Source of the DNA: Bacteroidota bacterium
GTDB taxonomy: Bacteria; Bacteroidota; Ignavibacteria; Kryptoniales; JAKASW01
DNA length: 64,000 nt
Reading direction: 5' to 3'
Assembly (NCBI GenBank): GCA_023480735.1
Contig: JAMCXB010000067.1
Location: 19,801-83,800, forward strand
Position 1 is the first letter of the stretch. Each line of letters begins with the position of its first letter. The notes beneath the pieces were generated by a model that was given only the letters and a program-made list of their open reading frames with translations, was not told the origin of the DNA and searched no databases. The position numbers and the translations under genes are program-made. This document shows positions 46,043 through 53,434 of the stretch, in pieces.

Positions 46043-47900
46043 CCTCGCATTACTAGTATTCATGTTTACTGCACCCGAAACCTACTCCCAAATGCAGGAT
46101 TCGACAACCGTTCCCCCGGGGAATATGCTGCTGACAGGATTCAACCAGCAGATAAACACGGTAACATGGAATGGCATTGCCGGCGGTCTCTGGACTACAA
46201 ACGATTATTCAGTTTCCTTCAACGAGAATTTCAATTCAGTGCTAATCCAAGGTGTTCAGAAACTCATCCGCGACGACCAGAATTTCAGCGGCGCAATTAA
46301 GAGGAGAATTCTGGGCAATCTATCCGGTTTTAGCTCTTTTAGCTCTAACTTCGTAAATGACAATAGACAGATCGGACTGAATCTCGTTGGAGCCTCGACA
46401 ATTCTTGGCGGTTTGTCGTTCGTAAACGGGACGGATTCCCTTCTAGGAGGAATAGGAAACAGATGGGACCAACAGGCTGGGGTTGAGAACAACGGCTTCA
46501 CTTACGATTTACAGGGGGCGGCAACGTTGACGCCTTTCACCGGCGCGCAGATTCTTCCGTCGATATCGCTGCACGACGAACAGATATTTCCACGGCGTAG
46601 CTACGACAAAGACGTGAATCTCATGTATGCCCAGATATTCTCTCCGCGGTCTTCAATAGCGTTTACAGGATCATACGGCCTGCAGCTGAGGGACTTCTAC
46701 TTCCCGGCCGATTCGACGGTGCAGAGTCTTTATAACGTAAAGAACAATATTCAGGATAGGAATGTCGACATGAATTCCTTTTCTGCGAATATATCCATGC
46801 CTGTTTCCTTCTTTCAACTGGATGCCCAGTCAAGTTTCGGACAGCGTCAGATTTCATTCACGAACAGATACAAGCCGGTGAATGATCCGACCGGAAACTT
46901 ATATGACACAAGGATAAAAATATCGAATTTCTCCTTGACTGGGCAGCTATCAACAGGCATCATGGATGATTCTCTGTTGGTCAGGATGGAACACACTGAG
47001 CGGACAGAAATGCATGCCATCATCAACGCATCGGCCCTCGATCCCTTCACCCAACAACAAATGTCGAACCAGGCGCAGCTGAATAACATCGGGATAAGGA
47101 ACACGCTTTCTACGCAACTGTTCCTCCATCTCGGACAGGTCTCCGCTACCGTAACGGGTCTTGCGTCAATCTTCCACTACGATACTCCAAGTATCCTTAA
47201 CTATGACGATCGCGACGAACTTACAAACACACTGGCCCTCTTCGTCAACAACCAGTTCACTCCTTTCTTCCAGGCTGGCTTTGGAATGGAAGCCGACTTG
47301 ATACATATTGTCTACATTATGTCTCAAAGAAGCGCGAACAATAACAAGAATTTCATCTACAAGTTCTATCCGGTGGTGAGTTATTCTGATGAACGTATCA
47401 ACTCCTTCAACAGGTTTGAGGTTCTGGCGAATTACACCGTTTACGACTTTGAAGCGTTTTCCCAGATCCACAGTTTCTCGTTCCGCCAGGCGTCGTTTCT
47501 GGATTCAACTACAGTGAGGGTCACTTCGAAATTGTCTGTGCATGTTTTGGTTAACCTGAAACTCTACACACGGGGTGAGCTGTACTGGGCAACCTTTTCC
47601 GAATACCCGTTGAACTACTTTGTCGATGAGACGTATTGGCCTTCCCTCAACTATTCCACCGGGAGTCTCAGTTATGGCGTGGGTTACAAGTATCTATCCC
47701 TGATTCAATACAACTACGTTACCGCACGAGTAAAGGAATTCAGCGTAAGCCAGACGAATGCCGGGCCGACCGCCTTCATGTCTATCAGGATGTCTCATCT
47801 CGCGCTAAGGCTCGACGGTTGGTACCAGATGTCTAAGCAATCATTGCAAAACCAAATCGTTTATCCTAATTTCGTATTAACAGCGAGATATATTATTTGA
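46017..47900 (+). CDS. Secreted, probably outer-membrane beta-barrel protein of unknown function
   Basis: Not recognised. The 627 residues begin with a signal peptide (MRISLALLVFMFTAPETYSQ from the in-frame ATG at 46032, cleaved before MQDSTT). The body has many alternating short amphipathic strands rich in aromatic, Ser, Thr and Asn residues and ends in the strand NQIVYPNFVLTARYII, a typical last beta-strand of an outer-membrane barrel with a C-terminal aromatic/hydrophobic pattern. No catalytic motif was seen. It overlaps the ABC ATPase gene by 26 bases (or 11 from 46032) and the HATPase gene by one to four bases. Confidence 0.75.
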   Translation: MPSSDMRISLALLVFMFTAPETYSQMQDSTTVPPGNMLLTGFNQQINTVTWNGIAGGLWTTNDYSVSFNENFNSVLIQGVQKLIRDDQNFSGAIKRRILGNLSGFSSFSSNFVNDNRQIGLNLVGASTILGGLSFVNGTDSLLGGIGNRWDQQAGVENNGFTYDLQGAATLTPFTGAQILPSISLHDEQIFPRRSYDKDVNLMYAQIFSPRSSIAFTGSYGLQLRDFYFPADSTVQSLYNVKNNIQDRNVDMNSFSANISMPVSFFQLDAQSSFGQRQISFTNRYKPVNDPTGNLYDTRIKISNFSLTGQLSTGIMDDSLLVRMEHTERTEMHAIINASALDPFTQQQMSNQAQLNNIGIRNTLSTQLFLHLGQVSATVTGLASIFHYDTPSILNYDDRDELTNTLALFVNNQFTPFFQAGFGMEADLIHIVYIMSQRSANNNKNFIYKFYPVVSYSDERINSFNRFEVLANYTVYDFEAFSQIHSFSFRQASFLDSTTVRVTSKLSVHVLVNLKLYTRGELYWATFSEYPLNYFVDETYWPSLNYSTGSLSYGVGYKYLSLIQYNYVTARVKEFSVSQTNAGPTAFMSIRMSHLALRLDGWYQMSKQSLQNQIVYPNFVLTARYII

Positions 47901-48322
47901 TGCCGGGTTTGCACAAACACATAATCATAAAGACGAGAAACGACACGATTAAGGAAGCCGAGACGAAACTCAAAGCTATCCTTGTAGGGATAGACATTTC
48001 AGAGACCGAAGAACACAATCTTCTGGTCAGTGCCAGCGAAGCGGTGAACAATGCGGTCACTCACGGCAACAAGAATGATCCGGCCAAGAACGTGATACTC
48101 AACCTGGATTATGCAGACGACGAGATTACACTGTCGATTGAGGATGAAGGTGGCGGCTTCAACCCGGAGGGCCTTCCGGACCCGCTCTTGCCTGAAAATC
48201 TGCTAAAACCGAGCGGCAGGGGCATTCACATAATGAAGTCCCTAATGGATAGTGTCCGATTCGAATTTACCCGCCGTGGCACGAGAACCGTTATGAAACT
48301 CAAACTGAAAGGTGCCGACTAA
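47900..48322 (+). CDS. RsbW-like HATPase_c protein (anti-sigma factor type)
   Basis: Serine/threonine kinase-type anti-sigma factor family (HATPase_c_2). The roughly 140 residues show the GHKL ATP fold: LLVSASEAVNNAVTHGNKNDPAKNVILNLDYADDEITLSIEDEGGGFNPEGLPDPLLPENLLKPSGRGIHIMKSLMD, with N box (SEAVNNAVTHG) and G1/G2 boxes (EDEGGGFNP, SGRGIHIM). The ATG at 47900 overlaps the previous stop by one base; a TTG three bases upstream is also possible. No antagonist (STAS) or sigma gene is adjacent. Its place at the end of an ABC/outer-membrane string is odd. Confidence 0.88.
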   Translation: MPGLHKHIIIKTRNDTIKEAETKLKAILVGIDISETEEHNLLVSASEAVNNAVTHGNKNDPAKNVILNLDYADDEITLSIEDEGGGFNPEGLPDPLLPENLLKPSGRGIHIMKSLMDSVRFEFTRRGTRTVMKLKLKGAD

Positions 48323-48386
48323 GCCCTCGACTGTGCCGAAAGAAACAGGCCCCTTGTTCACAGCTGCAGAAAACTGACTACCATAT

Positions 48387-48443
48387 AAAAAAACTGTCCC
48401 GGCTGCATACATCTCACTGTCGTGAAATGGACACTGCCGGGAC
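48387..48443 (-). terminator. Terminator after mdh
   Basis: An 8-bp stem (GTCCCGGC at 48396-48403, GCCGGGAC at 48436-48443) with a 32-base loop, followed on the minus strand by a run of seven T (A run at 48387-48393). It lies just downstream of the mdh stop and fits a rho-independent terminator with a long loop. Confidence 0.65.
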
Positions 48444-48470
48444 GAGCAGATAACACTCGGACTCTGTATC

Positions 48471-49409
<939 letters not shown>

Positions 49410-49459
49410 TCAGAAGTTAATTCATGTCTGGTCCGATCCCGGTCGAGATGCCGTAGACC

Positions 49460-49738
49460 TCACTTGGGATCGGTTTGAATCGCGCTCAGAGGAATAACAC
49501 TGACTCTTTTACGAACTCTTCTATATGTTTCGAATTTGACAATGCCGTCACTCAGAGCAAAGAGACTATCATCCTTCGCCGTGCCTACATTCTGTCCCGG
49601 CAGTATCTTTGTACCACGCTGCCTGACAATAATACTCCCCGCAGTTATTTTCTCTCCGCCAAAAGTCTTGACGCCGAGTCGCTGGGAATTACTGTCCCGG
49701 CCATTACGTGAACTGCCGCCGCCTTTCTTATGTGCCAT
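49460..49738 (-). CDS. rpmA: 50S ribosomal protein L27
   Basis: Large-subunit protein near the peptidyl-transferase centre. The 92 residues start [28 protein letters not shown] and have the conserved [30 protein letters not shown]. The N-terminus begins directly with AHKKG, with no Firmicutes-type cleavable leader. It follows rplU by 61 bases in the usual L21-L27 pair. Confidence 0.97.
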   Translation of the reverse strand: MAHKKGGGSSRNGRDSNSQRLGVKTFGGEKITAGSIIVRQRGTKILPGQNVGTAKDDSLFALSDGIVKFETYRRVRKRVSVIPLSAIQTDPK

Positions 49739-49799
49739 CTAGAAACTCCTATCTTGGATCCCGTTACCAGGACTGCTTTTGCGCCGGAGGCGCATCAAC

Positions 49800-50111
49800 T
49801 TATTGCTGAATACTGTCGATATGAATCGTTGTGAAATTTTGCCGATGCCCTTTTGTGACCTTGAAGTTCTTTTTTCTCTTCTTGCGAAAGACGAGAATCT
49901 TGTCCTCTCTGTCATGACCAACAACAGTGGCCTCGACAACTGCACCTTTGACCGATGAGTTGCCAACGGTTTTTGAATTCTCACCATCGATGAGGAGAAC
50001 CTTTTCTATCCTGATTTTCTCACCAACTTTCGCTTCGAGCTTCGGGACGGCTACCTTCATGTTTTCGGAAACCTTGAATTGCTTCCCGGCTATCTCAACA
50101 ACAGCTAACAT
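49800..50111 (-). CDS. rplU: 50S ribosomal protein L21
   Basis: Large-subunit protein that binds 23S rRNA. The 103 residues start MLAVVEIAGKQFKVSENMKVAVPKLEAKVGEKIRIEKVLLI and end with FRKKRKKNFKVTKGHRQNFTTIHI, where the KKRK...GHRQ...I segment is the family signature. It precedes rpmA and is divergent from the lipoprotein gene at 50605, with a 493-bp gap that should hold its promoter. Confidence 0.97.
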   Translation of the reverse strand: MLAVVEIAGKQFKVSENMKVAVPKLEAKVGEKIRIEKVLLIDGENSKTVGNSSVKGAVVEATVVGHDREDKILVFRKKRKKNFKVTKGHRQNFTTIHIDSIQQ

Positions 50112-50604
50112 TTTACCTCCAAATTAGGCTAAAATTTAAGCAATCAAGATGAAAACTTCAACGAAATTCGTCGGCACCGGTCAATGACCCGAATGCGTGA
50201 ACAGGAACCATTCCGGATTGGCTTCTGTTTTAGTCGCTAGAGCCAGATTGACTTCGTGTCTATCACATTTACTGAGGATCGAGCGTTTGATGTAAGAGAT
50301 TGCACAGGCTGAGCTTAACCGCTTCATATTTTGCCTGTATGCGAGACGGTGTTTAGAGATTGATTTCGCTCATGGTGAATCATAGATCAAAAGTATGGAT
50401 GACGATAGGGAGGCAAATCGCAATAACCTTCCTCCACAGTCCTCTGTGTCATCTCATTTTAGAAGGCCGTTAATCTCAATTCCTATAATTCCCCTTCCTC
50501 AAGGTTCGCATATCGCCTGATTCGTTCTACCAAGAAGTCAAAGATGCTCAAGTACAATTTACAAAGTCAGTTATCGAGGTTAGCTAATAAGGAGGGAAAT
50601 CTTC
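50112..50604. other. Intergenic region, 493 bp
   Basis: A divergent spacer between rplU and the lipoprotein gene. It contains a good SD (AAGGAGGG) before the ATG at 50605 on the right. No conserved ORF, tRNA or repeat was recognised. A leader RNA for rplU or an unknown small RNA cannot be excluded. Confidence 0.5.
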
Positions 50605-51165
50605 ATGCGTACCACATTTGCAGTTATGAGCCTCAGCCTGATGGTGCTGCTCGCGGCTTGCAGCAAAAGTTCGAATTTGCCCACGCAGCCGAGCAATAGC
50701 CAGGGTACACCCGACTGGACGAAGCACGGTTTTACGACGGTAATTGATTCCGTGACCATCACTCCAGGTACCGCCGACAGCGTTGTGTCCGGACCATATG
50801 ACATACAGATTCCAGCAAATGCTTTCAGCTCGCCTGTTACATTCGAGCTCCTGAGCGGGAATCCGACATCTTTTTCAGCAAACGCCCCGTCTGGCGAGAC
50901 GCCGATACTTGCCTTCGCATTCAAGGTAATCGACACTCAGAACGATTCGCTGGTCGGGGAATTTAACAACCCGGTAAACATCACTGTGACTGATTCACAA
51001 ATAACTCCTCAGAGTTGGTACTACGACATCCTCACGAACGGAAGTTATCTCCTCAATTCGACGGGAATGCAGCTCAGCGCCGGCCAACTCACGCATCCAG
51101 TTCATGGTGCAATCTACGGATGGGTGATTACGGTAGCTAGCTCCACCGGCAGCGGCGGCTATTGA
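50605..51165 (+). CDS. Lipoprotein of unknown function
   Basis: A 186-residue predicted lipoprotein: signal sequence TTFAVMSLSLMVLLAAC with the lipobox Cys at about 19. After a Ser/Pro/Gln linker (SNLPTQPSNSQGT) comes a domain with TVIDSVTITPGTADSVVSGPYDIQIPANAFSSPVTFELLSG and NNPVNITVTDSQI, like a beta-sandwich in which IPANAFSSPVTF resembles the ZU5 / DUF4382-like start of Bacteroidota surface proteins. No function can be given. A strong SD lies before it, and a hairpin (51210-51238) lies downstream. Confidence 0.8.
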   Translation: MRTTFAVMSLSLMVLLAACSKSSNLPTQPSNSQGTPDWTKHGFTTVIDSVTITPGTADSVVSGPYDIQIPANAFSSPVTFELLSGNPTSFSANAPSGETPILAFAFKVIDTQNDSLVGEFNNPVNITVTDSQITPQSWYYDILTNGSYLLNSTGMQLSAGQLTHPVHGAIYGWVITVASSTGSGGY

Positions 51166-51201
51166 TTTTATGGCCGATTAGAATAGCCATTCATAAGGAC
51201 T

Positions 51202-51377
51202 CTACGAGACTCCACAGTGGAACTCTTCCACTGTGGAGCCGAGGGGTTTCTTTGTGGATGTATAAGATCTTACCATTTGTGATTGTGGTCCTTGAGTCGG
51301 CCTTCGGGCTCATTGGTCGTTGAACCCACATATCCTTTTAGAAGCTTATGGCTCCAGAGAACGTACGTCCAAGACAT
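51202..51377 (-). pseudogene. Decayed GIY-YIG endonuclease gene, copy 2
   Basis: From ATG at 51377 the frame reads MSWTYVLWSHKLLKGYVGST, continuing to HNHKW and a stop at 51270, only 35 residues. This is the GIY-YIG core: WTYVL for GIY, GYVG for YIG, followed by the NEPEGRLKDHN helix. In another frame the family continuation reads SYTSTKKPLGSTVEEF before a stop near 51202. So a frameshift close to 51262-51275 split the gene. It begins 25 bases after the tRNA-Ser 3' copy ends. It overlaps the hairpin at 51210-51238 at its 3' end. Confidence 0.7.
51210..51238 (+). terminator. Hairpin after the lipoprotein gene
   Basis: A 12-bp perfect stem (CTCCACAGTGGA at 51210-51221, TCCACTGTGGAG at 51227-51238) with a 5-base loop, 45 bases after the lipoprotein stop. 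The following sequence is G-rich, then TTTCTTT, so it is a weak rho-independent terminator. It also lies in the decayed nuclease gene on the other strand. Confidence 0.6.
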
Positions 51378-51401
51378 AGCCCGGGTTGATTTGATTGGTG
51401 G

Positions 51402-51458
51402 AGCGGAGAGGGAGGGATTCGAACCCTCGATACCCCTTTACAGAGTATGACGGTTTAG
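51402..51458 (-). repeat. 57-bp copy of tRNA-Ser 3' part
   Basis: An exact copy of 51790-51846. It starts in the anticodon loop (CTAAACC), covers the 3' anticodon strand, the variable arm, the T arm with GGTTCGAATCC, the acceptor 3' strand and the discriminator, and ends two bases after it. It has no 5' half and cannot be a working tRNA. Such 3'-tRNA direct repeats usually mark attachment sites or tRNA-targeted insertion. Confidence 0.93.
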
Positions 51459-51780
51459 TCCGCCACGCTGTCGAGCGTGGCGCGATCTCGTCCGTCGTCG
51501 CTATGCGACGACGAGACGGACAAATCGTCCCGCCCACTCCATTCGTCAACTAATGTCTTGAGCCATCGACGCCCGATCGAACTCTTCAGCCACTTCTCCC
51601 TCTTCATGGCTTCTGAGCGAGTACAGAATTTCTCCGTGTGAATCAGTCTCCAGGTACGATAAGGCTTCGTCGATTTCACAAATCCCGCATTGTGACGCTG
51701 AAGCCTGTTTGGCTCATCGTCGTTTGCCCGACATAGGTCCGCTTGAAGGAAGGGGAGTATAGAACATAGACGTAGTACAT
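51455..51780 (-). pseudogene. GIY-YIG endonuclease gene, copy 1, one-base frameshift
   Basis: From ATG at 51780 (11 bases after the tRNA-Ser end) the frame reads MYYVYVLYSPSFKRTYVGQT, the GIY-YIG core (YVYVL, YVG). It then loses register near 51716-51723 (CGACGATGAG). One frame over it continues DEPNRLQRHNAGFVKSTKPY and RTWRLIHTEKF, then RSEAMKREKWLKSSIGRRWLKTL, the classical family end (AxxREkxLKs...GR.WLk). The total would be about 108 residues. The C-terminal tail crosses two perfect hairpins (51461-51482 and 51493-51513), and the stop TAA (51455-51457) is the CTAAACC of the tRNA copy. The broken frame suggests decay, unless one base is missing from the assembly. Confidence 0.78.
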
Positions 51781-51791
51781 CGTCTTATCAG

Positions 51792-51881
51792 CGGAGAGGG
51801 AGGGATTCGAACCCTCGATACCCCTTTACAGAGTATGACGGTTTAGCAAACCGTTGCCTTCAGCCACTCGGCCACCTCTCC
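51792..51881 (-). tRNA. tRNA-Ser (anticodon GCT)
   Basis: A complete class II tRNA of 90 bases. Acceptor GGAGAGG/CCTCTCC, D arm TGGCCGAGTGGCTGAAGGC, anticodon stem ACGGT/ACCGT with loop TTGCTAA (anticodon GCT, reads AGC/AGU), variable arm stem ATAC/GTAT, T arm GAGGG-TTCGAAT-CCCTC, discriminator G. CCA is not encoded. Its 3' 57 bases are repeated at 51402-51458. Confidence 0.97.
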
Positions 51882-51959
51882 AGGATGTCGTGTAGCTTCA
51901 AGAAATATAACTCGATGACCCCTTCATTTCAAAGGATATTCCAATGTGACAGGAATACA

Positions 51960-52658
51960 TCATCTTTCGACGGTGTCAGCAGAATACTTCGCATGATATC
52001 TTCTGACCAGCCACACGCCCGCCACAGTCGCATTCACACTTGAAAACAATATGTCCGAGAACCAGTGAGCATTGTAGTAAATCCTGGAAAGGCATGTCAG
52101 AACCGCTATCAGAATCCAGACAAACTTCCACAGCCAATTCTTGAAAAAGCCTGCCATCACTATGGCAAGCGCAAATGCAACCGCAGCATCGCCTGAAGGA
52201 AAGGACAGATATGCGTTCGGTCCTGTAATCAGCGGGCTGAACGTCAGATGGCCGTGCCACTGGTTTGGACGCCACCTTCCCACCAGTGATTTCAAAGCTA
52301 TGGTAATCAGGCCGGAGTACAGGAAGGATTGGGCAATCATCAATCCGCCGGCTCTTACTTTTTCCCAATTGGTGAGGACTCCAGCAATGTATATGATGAG
52401 AAAGAGATAAAGCGTCACTTTTCCCGTCCCGAAGATGTGTACGAATCCGGCAATTTTATCCTCTATCGGTCCGTGTATCGTGAGGAAGTAGTATCTGATC
52501 GACTCGTCGAAATATGCGGCGATGAAAATGAGCAGAAGGAACTCCGTCAAGATGAGCCACTGCTTCAACTGCCATTTTCTGGGGATCGAATAGTACTCTC
52601 CCCATTCGACAAAAAGTCTTTTGAAATCGTGTCCGACGTTCTTTAGGCGGGTGTTCAA
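51960..52658 (-). CDS. PAP2-family phosphatase
   Basis: Predicted membrane lipid phosphatase (undecaprenyl pyrophosphate or phosphatidate-like). The 232 residues have about five to six membrane segments. The three PAP2 motifs are KSLVGRWRPN (KxxxxxxRP-like), SFPSGDAAVAFAL (PSG plus D where His is usual) and SRIYYNAHWFSDILF (SRxxxxxHxxxD). The PSGD variant replaces the motif-2 histidine, which acts as a general acid in classic PAP2 enzymes, so activity may differ. The substrate is unknown. It follows tRNA-Ser on the same strand by 78 bases and has its own promoter space (52659-52814). Confidence 0.85.
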   Translation of the reverse strand: MNTRLKNVGHDFKRLFVEWGEYYSIPRKWQLKQWLILTEFLLLIFIAAYFDESIRYYFLTIHGPIEDKIAGFVHIFGTGKVTLYLFLIIYIAGVLTNWEKVRAGGLMIAQSFLYSGLITIALKSLVGRWRPNQWHGHLTFSPLITGPNAYLSFPSGDAAVAFALAIVMAGFFKNWLWKFVWILIAVLTCLSRIYYNAHWFSDILFSSVNATVAGVWLVRRYHAKYSADTVER

Positions 52659-52814
52659 GTTTCCTCCTCTGTCTAATTGGTAAACGAATGAGTAAATACT
52701 CTATTGATCCAAACTTCTCCGGGAATGATAGCTACATGGGTTATCAAACATAAAATCGAAACAATCGAATAAATTGAGTTTAAAGGTCAATATTCTTGTA
52801 TTGCTTATTTTTCT

Positions 52815-53330
52815 TTAGAAGATGTAAGGTATGAACATTTTTGTTCTCTGCCTGTATTCTTCATATTGTTCCCCGAATTTCTTCTCATCGACTTCTTCTT
52901 CAGCTCCTACCGTAGCGTGCAAAGTGAAGATTGTCGCGAACATCAGAATCGACGAGAAGAGAGAAGGTCTCTTCAAGAATGCACCAAGCGCAAGAAAGAA
53001 GAGAGAAGAATAGAGCGGATGGCGGACTCTTCCGTAAATTCCTGTCTCGATTAATGCGAGGGACTCTTCCCTGTCTGCCGCGCGAGTCATGCCAAGCAGA
53101 CTGAAACCCGAAACCGCAAGATACAACGAGCCGAGAAGAGAGATCCATGAAAGCATTTGCACCGGCGACAGAGGATTGTCAAACCAGGTATGAAGATTAG
53201 TCACGATCAGAAGAAGAATGAACTCGAAAGCGAAGAACCTGTAATAACCGTACGAGTGCCGCTCTCGCAGCCACTTTCTGGAAAGAAAGGCGATAACAAT
53301 GGAACAAATGACAAATATTGGCAGCTCGAT
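52815..53330 (-). CDS. ICMT/PEMT-like membrane methyltransferase with non-standard start
   Basis: The conserved end TGIYGRVRHPLYSSLFFLALG (RHPxY) and EEVDEKKFGEQYEEYRQRTKMFIPYIF match the ICMT/phospholipid methyltransferase superfamily. A GTG at 53201 would give only 129 residues, without the first membrane helices. The frame is open upstream to a stop at 53340-53342, and its sequence ELPIFVICSIVIAFLSRKWL with SYGYYRFFAFEFILLLIV looks like real membrane protein. An AGGAGGAG lies just upstream, but the candidate starts are ATC (53330) or CTG (53324). The true start is therefore uncertain, and a single base error is possible. Confidence 0.72.
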   Translation of the reverse strand: MELPIFVICSIVIAFLSRKWLRERHSYGYYRFFAFEFILLLIVTNLHTWFDNPLSPVQMLSWISLLGSLYLAVSGFSLLGMTRAADREESLALIETGIYGRVRHPLYSSLFFLALGAFLKRPSLFSSILMFATIFTLHATVGAEEEVDEKKFGEQYEEYRQRTKMFIPYIF

Positions 53331-53384
53331 GGCTCCTCCTCACGTGCAATGATCAACAGGTATTATTTTAAGTGAAATGTAGAT

Positions 53385-53418
53385 AAAAAAATAGCCTGCG
53401 GAGGGAAATCCCGCAGGC
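53385..53418 (-). terminator. Rho-independent terminator of the tricorn gene
   Basis: An 8-bp stem (GCCTGCGG at 53394-53401, CCGCAGGC at 53411-53418) with a 9-base loop, followed on the minus strand by seven T (53385-53391). It lies 17 bases after the tricorn protease stop. Confidence 0.88.
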
Positions 53419-53434
53419 CATTTGAATTACTGCT

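Noticed and set aside
50112..50604. Possible small RNA or leader for rplU
   Set aside because: No clear hairpin plus promoter could be seen, so only the gap is reported.
51346..51549. 67-codon frame across the tRNA copy
   Set aside because: It is the tRNA repeat and hairpins read in a chance frame; the GIY-YIG frames explain the region better.
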